From Panax quinquefolius (Eukaryota > Streptophyta > Magnoliopsida > Apiales > Araliaceae): a DNA stretch of 64,000 bases. Below are positions 61,687 through 64,000 of the stretch, in pieces (position 1 is the first letter of the stretch; each line of letters starts with the position of its first letter). Where the stretch lies: positions 22,695,741-22,759,740 of the forward strand of contig CM035171.1 of NCBI GenBank assembly GCA_020205615.1. The letters are read 5' to 3'. A model generated the notes under the pieces. The model was given only the letters and a program-made list of their open reading frames with translations. It was not told the DNA's origin and searched no databases. The translations under genes and the position numbers were made by a program.

Positions 61687-61930
61687 CTGATTCAAAGAAG
61701 AAGCACAAAAAGCTAAGTCCTTACCCGTTCGTTTTCAACTGAGACCACGAAGAGCCTGGCCGGAGAGAGTCCACGACGTCCGGCGAGCTTCAGAGCTTCG
61801 AGACCAGTCGCTCGACGATGGTAGAAGAGAGAGGAGAGTCGCGATTTGGGGAAAAATTGTAACGGATCCCTGATATCTTTTTTGACCCGGCCGGGTCAGT
61901 ATTTTTTTAACCCAACAGGAGTAGGGATCC

Positions 61931-62464
61931 GTCCACCGAATTAAGCAGGCTAGCTTATCAGAACTATAGGTGAGGATTTGACATTACAGTGATTTTTTTG
62001 TCCTAATATTATATTTAAAATACTTTATTGTTTAGACAATAAACAAAATTAATATTCACCGTTAGGAACTTAAAAAAAAATTAGACAAAATTAATCTCAA
62101 CCTCCTATAGCACTGTTATTCTGATAATGCAATACGTACAAATTTATCTTGCAAATAATGTAGTACTAGTGCTTATACATTGTTTTTTTGCAATACATAC
62201 ATTTAAATTTAAATAATACATACAGTACGTATTTTTTTTGCAATACATACACTTAAATAATACAGTTCGTACTTTTATTTTTTTGCGAGGGGGAGCTTCA
62301 TATATCCAGTTCGACTGGATTTGAACCAAATGTTCAAAAACATTTTCAAATTTTTGGAAAAATCCATCACAACAGTTTATAGAACATCACAACTATAAAA
62401 TAGCATTTAGCATATATTGTCCTACATCATCAGTATAAACTGTTTTGCATAATATATATATATA
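61931..62464. other. AT-rich intergenic DNA
   Basis: No gene seen. It holds short repeats of TTTTTTTGCAATACATACA (about 62184-62260) and one member of a direct repeat (about 62330-62415: TGTTCAAAAACATTTTCAAA onward) whose partner is at about 62926-62985. Confidence 0.5.
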
Positions 62465-62813
62465 CAGAATGGATCAGGTCCGGGTCCGGACCTGATCAAA
62501 AACGGACCTTCTTCTTTTTTTTTAAAAAAAACAACTAAAAAAAATATTTAATATTTTATGGAACTGAAATTTTTTCATAATACAATGTTTTGGGCGTATT
62601 TTGGAAACCTATACCAAAAAGTAGTGGTACAGTCTGCACAGACTGTACATACATATTTTGTTATACGTACCCAAATCACACCCAAAACACTGTATTATAA
62701 AAAAATTCAATTCCATAATTATTTATTTATTTTTTTTAGTTGTTTTAAAAAAAAACAAAAAAAAAAGGTTCGAATTTTAATCCGGTCCGGAAGTCCGAAC
62801 CTGATCTTGCCTC
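62465..62813. mobile_element. Foldback MITE in a TA tract
   Basis: About 350 bp, palindromic over nearly its whole length. The left end CAGAATGGATCAGGTCCGG pairs with the right end (reverse: GAGGCAAGATCAGGTTCGG). The inner arms share AACAACTAAAAAAAAT, ATGGAA-TGAA and ATAATAC-(A/G)TGTTTTGGG, meeting at the 22-bp palindrome 62627-62648 (GTACAGTCTG, CA, CAGACTGTAC). It is flanked by TATATATA on both sides, so a TA-type duplication is possible but cannot be told from the microsatellite. Confidence 0.8.
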
Positions 62814-63062
62814 TATATATATATAGATATATATTGTCAAGTACTATCCAATGTGTATATACCAATGTCCAGTACTATCCAATATACTCCCCCTTAATAT
62901 ATGAAGCTACCCCTCGGATCATGAATCAATTTTTAAAAACATTTTTAAATTTTTGAACATCACAACTATAACATAGCATTTAGTATAAACCGGTGTGTTT
63001 AAAGGGTAAAACCTGCTAGGTTAATGTTAGGTACAGTCATACGAAATAGTTAGTAATATATA
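62814..63062. other. Intergenic DNA with direct-repeat partner
   Basis: Contains the second copy of the repeat seen at 62330-62415 (AACATCACAACTATAA, ATAGCATTTAG) and ACTCCCCCTTAATATATGAAGC, which is the reverse of GAGGGGGAGCTTCATATAT at 62286. No gene. Confidence 0.5.
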
Positions 63063-63485
63063 TAGGGGTGTTCAAAATAATCTATTTTTTCAGTTTTTCA
63101 ATTTTTCGGACTGGACCGAACCGATCAGTTCAGTATAAAAAAGAACAGGTCCGGTTCGATACAAAAAAATCGGTATATACCGATTTTCGGTATCAATTTC
63201 GGTTCGACGTTTTTATGGTTCGATTTTACCGAACCGATCCGGTATATACTGATTTTCTAATTTTTTTTATTAATAATTTATTAATAATAATAATAAAAAA
63301 AAAATGATTATAATAATAAAAAAAATACTATTAATAAAAATAATAATAATAAATTATAATAAAATAAAAATAAAAATAATAATAATTATATTAATTTTCG
63401 GTAAAAATCGATACCGAACCGGTTCTGAACCGGTACCGTCGGTTCGGTATACCAGTTCAACCGGTATCGTTATCGGTTCATGAAA
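63063..63485. mobile_element. hAT-like MITE end
   Basis: Starts TAGGGGTGTTCA, the usual start of a common plant hAT-type MITE class, and continues with repeated GGTTCGGTT / AACCGAACC motifs around an (AAT)n-rich centre (63260-63400). The right inverted repeat (TGAACACCCC) is not found, so the copy is damaged or truncated. Confidence 0.55.
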
Positions 63486-63501
63486 TTGACTACTATCGAT
63501 A

Positions 63502-63660
63502 GACCTGGCAAAGATGGCCCAGGCCCGCTGGCCGGCCCGCCCGTCAAAAACCGAGCTTTGAGCCGTAGTTTTCTAGCCCGCCAAAACCTGGGCCTTTTTG
63601 GCCTGGGCCGTTTTTAGCCCGGCCCGCCCAAGTGGCCCGTGAACTCTTTTTTTTTTTTTT
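63502..63660. mobile_element. hAT-like MITE, GGCCC-rich, partial
   Basis: Starts TAGACCTGGCAAAGATGGCC and is full of GGCCCG and CGGGCC motifs to about 63637, then a T-run. This matches the ends of another common plant hAT-type class (TAGA..TGGCAA). The other end is not recognisable in the window. Confidence 0.5.
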
Positions 63661-64000
63661 TTAAATAAAATGCTACTACTTGTGGGTTGTGAGACTTGAA
63701 CACAAGACTTGTAAGTAAATAAATAAAAGTTCAAACTAACTAAACTACAACAACTATTTGTTTTTAATGCAATCTTCAATATATTTTAACTATAACTGAA
63801 AATTATAATTAAGATATGTAGTTAATGTAGGTAATTAATTAATAATACTATTAAAATTTTAATTGATTGAGGTATGTAGTTAATAATTTCAAAGTATAAA
63901 ACTATTAAACTAACAAATAACAATTATTAGTTTAAGTTAGATAATATAATTATAAAAATTTAAAATTATCTATATATTAGTATTAATTACAGTATTTATT
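63661..64000. other. AT-rich DNA to the end of the window
   Basis: I see nothing here beyond AT-rich sequence; no supported ORF, RNA or repeat boundary. Confidence 0.5.

Larger units (their letters stand above)
58914..61930 (-). mobile_element. Pack-MULE-like element with ~240-bp TIRs carrying CAP-H2 exons
   Basis: The left TIR (58914-59151, starting GGATCCCTACTCCTGTTGGG) is the reverse complement of the right TIR (61930-61689), with high identity through the GC-rich part and into GAACGGGTAAGGACTTAGC. Both TIRs thus carry a splice-donor-like GTAAG pointing inward, as if each supplies a 5' exon. Inside, the minus strand holds exons of a condensin-II subunit H2 gene; the left half (59150-60560) has no product I recognise. 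The flanks CACGC and GTCCA give no clean duplication, so superfamily assignment (Mutator-like) is by structure only. Confidence 0.75.

Noticed and set aside
1..64000. Defence system, CRISPR array, biosynthetic cluster or organelle DNA insert
   Set aside because: No prokaryotic-type genes, no direct-repeat/spacer array, and no recognisable plastid or mitochondrial gene; all coding traces are transposon or captured plant exons.

Overview
This window looks like a repeat-rich, probably pericentromeric or heterochromatic piece of a higher-plant nuclear genome. I see no intact host gene, rRNA, tRNA or bacterial-style operon. Everything recognisable is a mobile element or a captured or decayed gene fragment: Ty3/gypsy of the Tat and chromovirus (Tekay/Del-like) types, Ty1/copia (one Sirevirus-like), long-TIR/MULE-type elements, foldback MITEs and hAT-like MITEs. 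The sequence is AT-rich and has many stops and frameshifts in every polyprotein.

Layout. 1-5131: the 3' part of a Tat/Retand-like Ty3/gypsy element, with a pol remnant, four copies of a 127-bp tandem repeat, an antisense ORF (minus strand), a polypurine tract and a 653-bp LTR. 5132-54096: a Russian-doll nest built on a Sirevirus-like copia element, visible as ORF pieces at 27780-28248 and 49776-50160, polypurine tracts at about 50165 and 50501, and a 3' LTR from 50516. Into it went Tekay-like element A (5263-27614, TSD CTAAG) and solo LTR E (28249-49770, TSD GTGGC); solo LTR F (51066-53505) sits in its 3' LTR. Element A's 5' LTR was hit by a minus-strand copia (7716-20279, TSD CTGTA), whose own 5' LTR was hit by solo LTR G (15939-19430). 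Solo LTR E was hit by a long-TIR MULE/foldback element (29101-44384, about 10-bp TSD GATTTAGAAY) and by solo LTR D (45466-47945, TSD ATTTT). The MULE was hit by Tekay-like element B (29212-42764), whose 5' LTR carries solo LTR C (31166-33896, TSD TGTAG) and an extra LTR tail. The exact target-site duplications let the order of events be read directly.

54097-58745: pieces of another Tat-like element (LTR end/leader, gag pseudogene), interrupted by a 1.56-kb LTR-like insertion (TSD GGCCA) and followed by a second, different LTR with a strong TATA box. 58749-58809 is an (AT)n microsatellite. 58914-61930 is a 3-kb element with about 240-bp terminal inverted repeats that carries spliced-looking exons of a condensin-II subunit H2 (CAP-H2) gene on the minus strand, i.e. 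a Pack-MULE-like gene-capture element. 62465-62813 is a near-perfect palindromic MITE, and 63063-63650 holds hAT-like MITE ends.

How it works together: A and B each retain the full order LTR-PBS-gag-PR-RT-RNase H-IN-chromodomain-PPT-LTR, and A keeps most catalytic residues, but neither can make a full polyprotein as written. At least five related Tekay-type solo LTRs against two full elements point to frequent LTR-LTR recombination. Many differences between sister copies fall at CAGG/CCTG (CHG) sites, so part of the apparent decay may be base-calling error at methylated cytosines.
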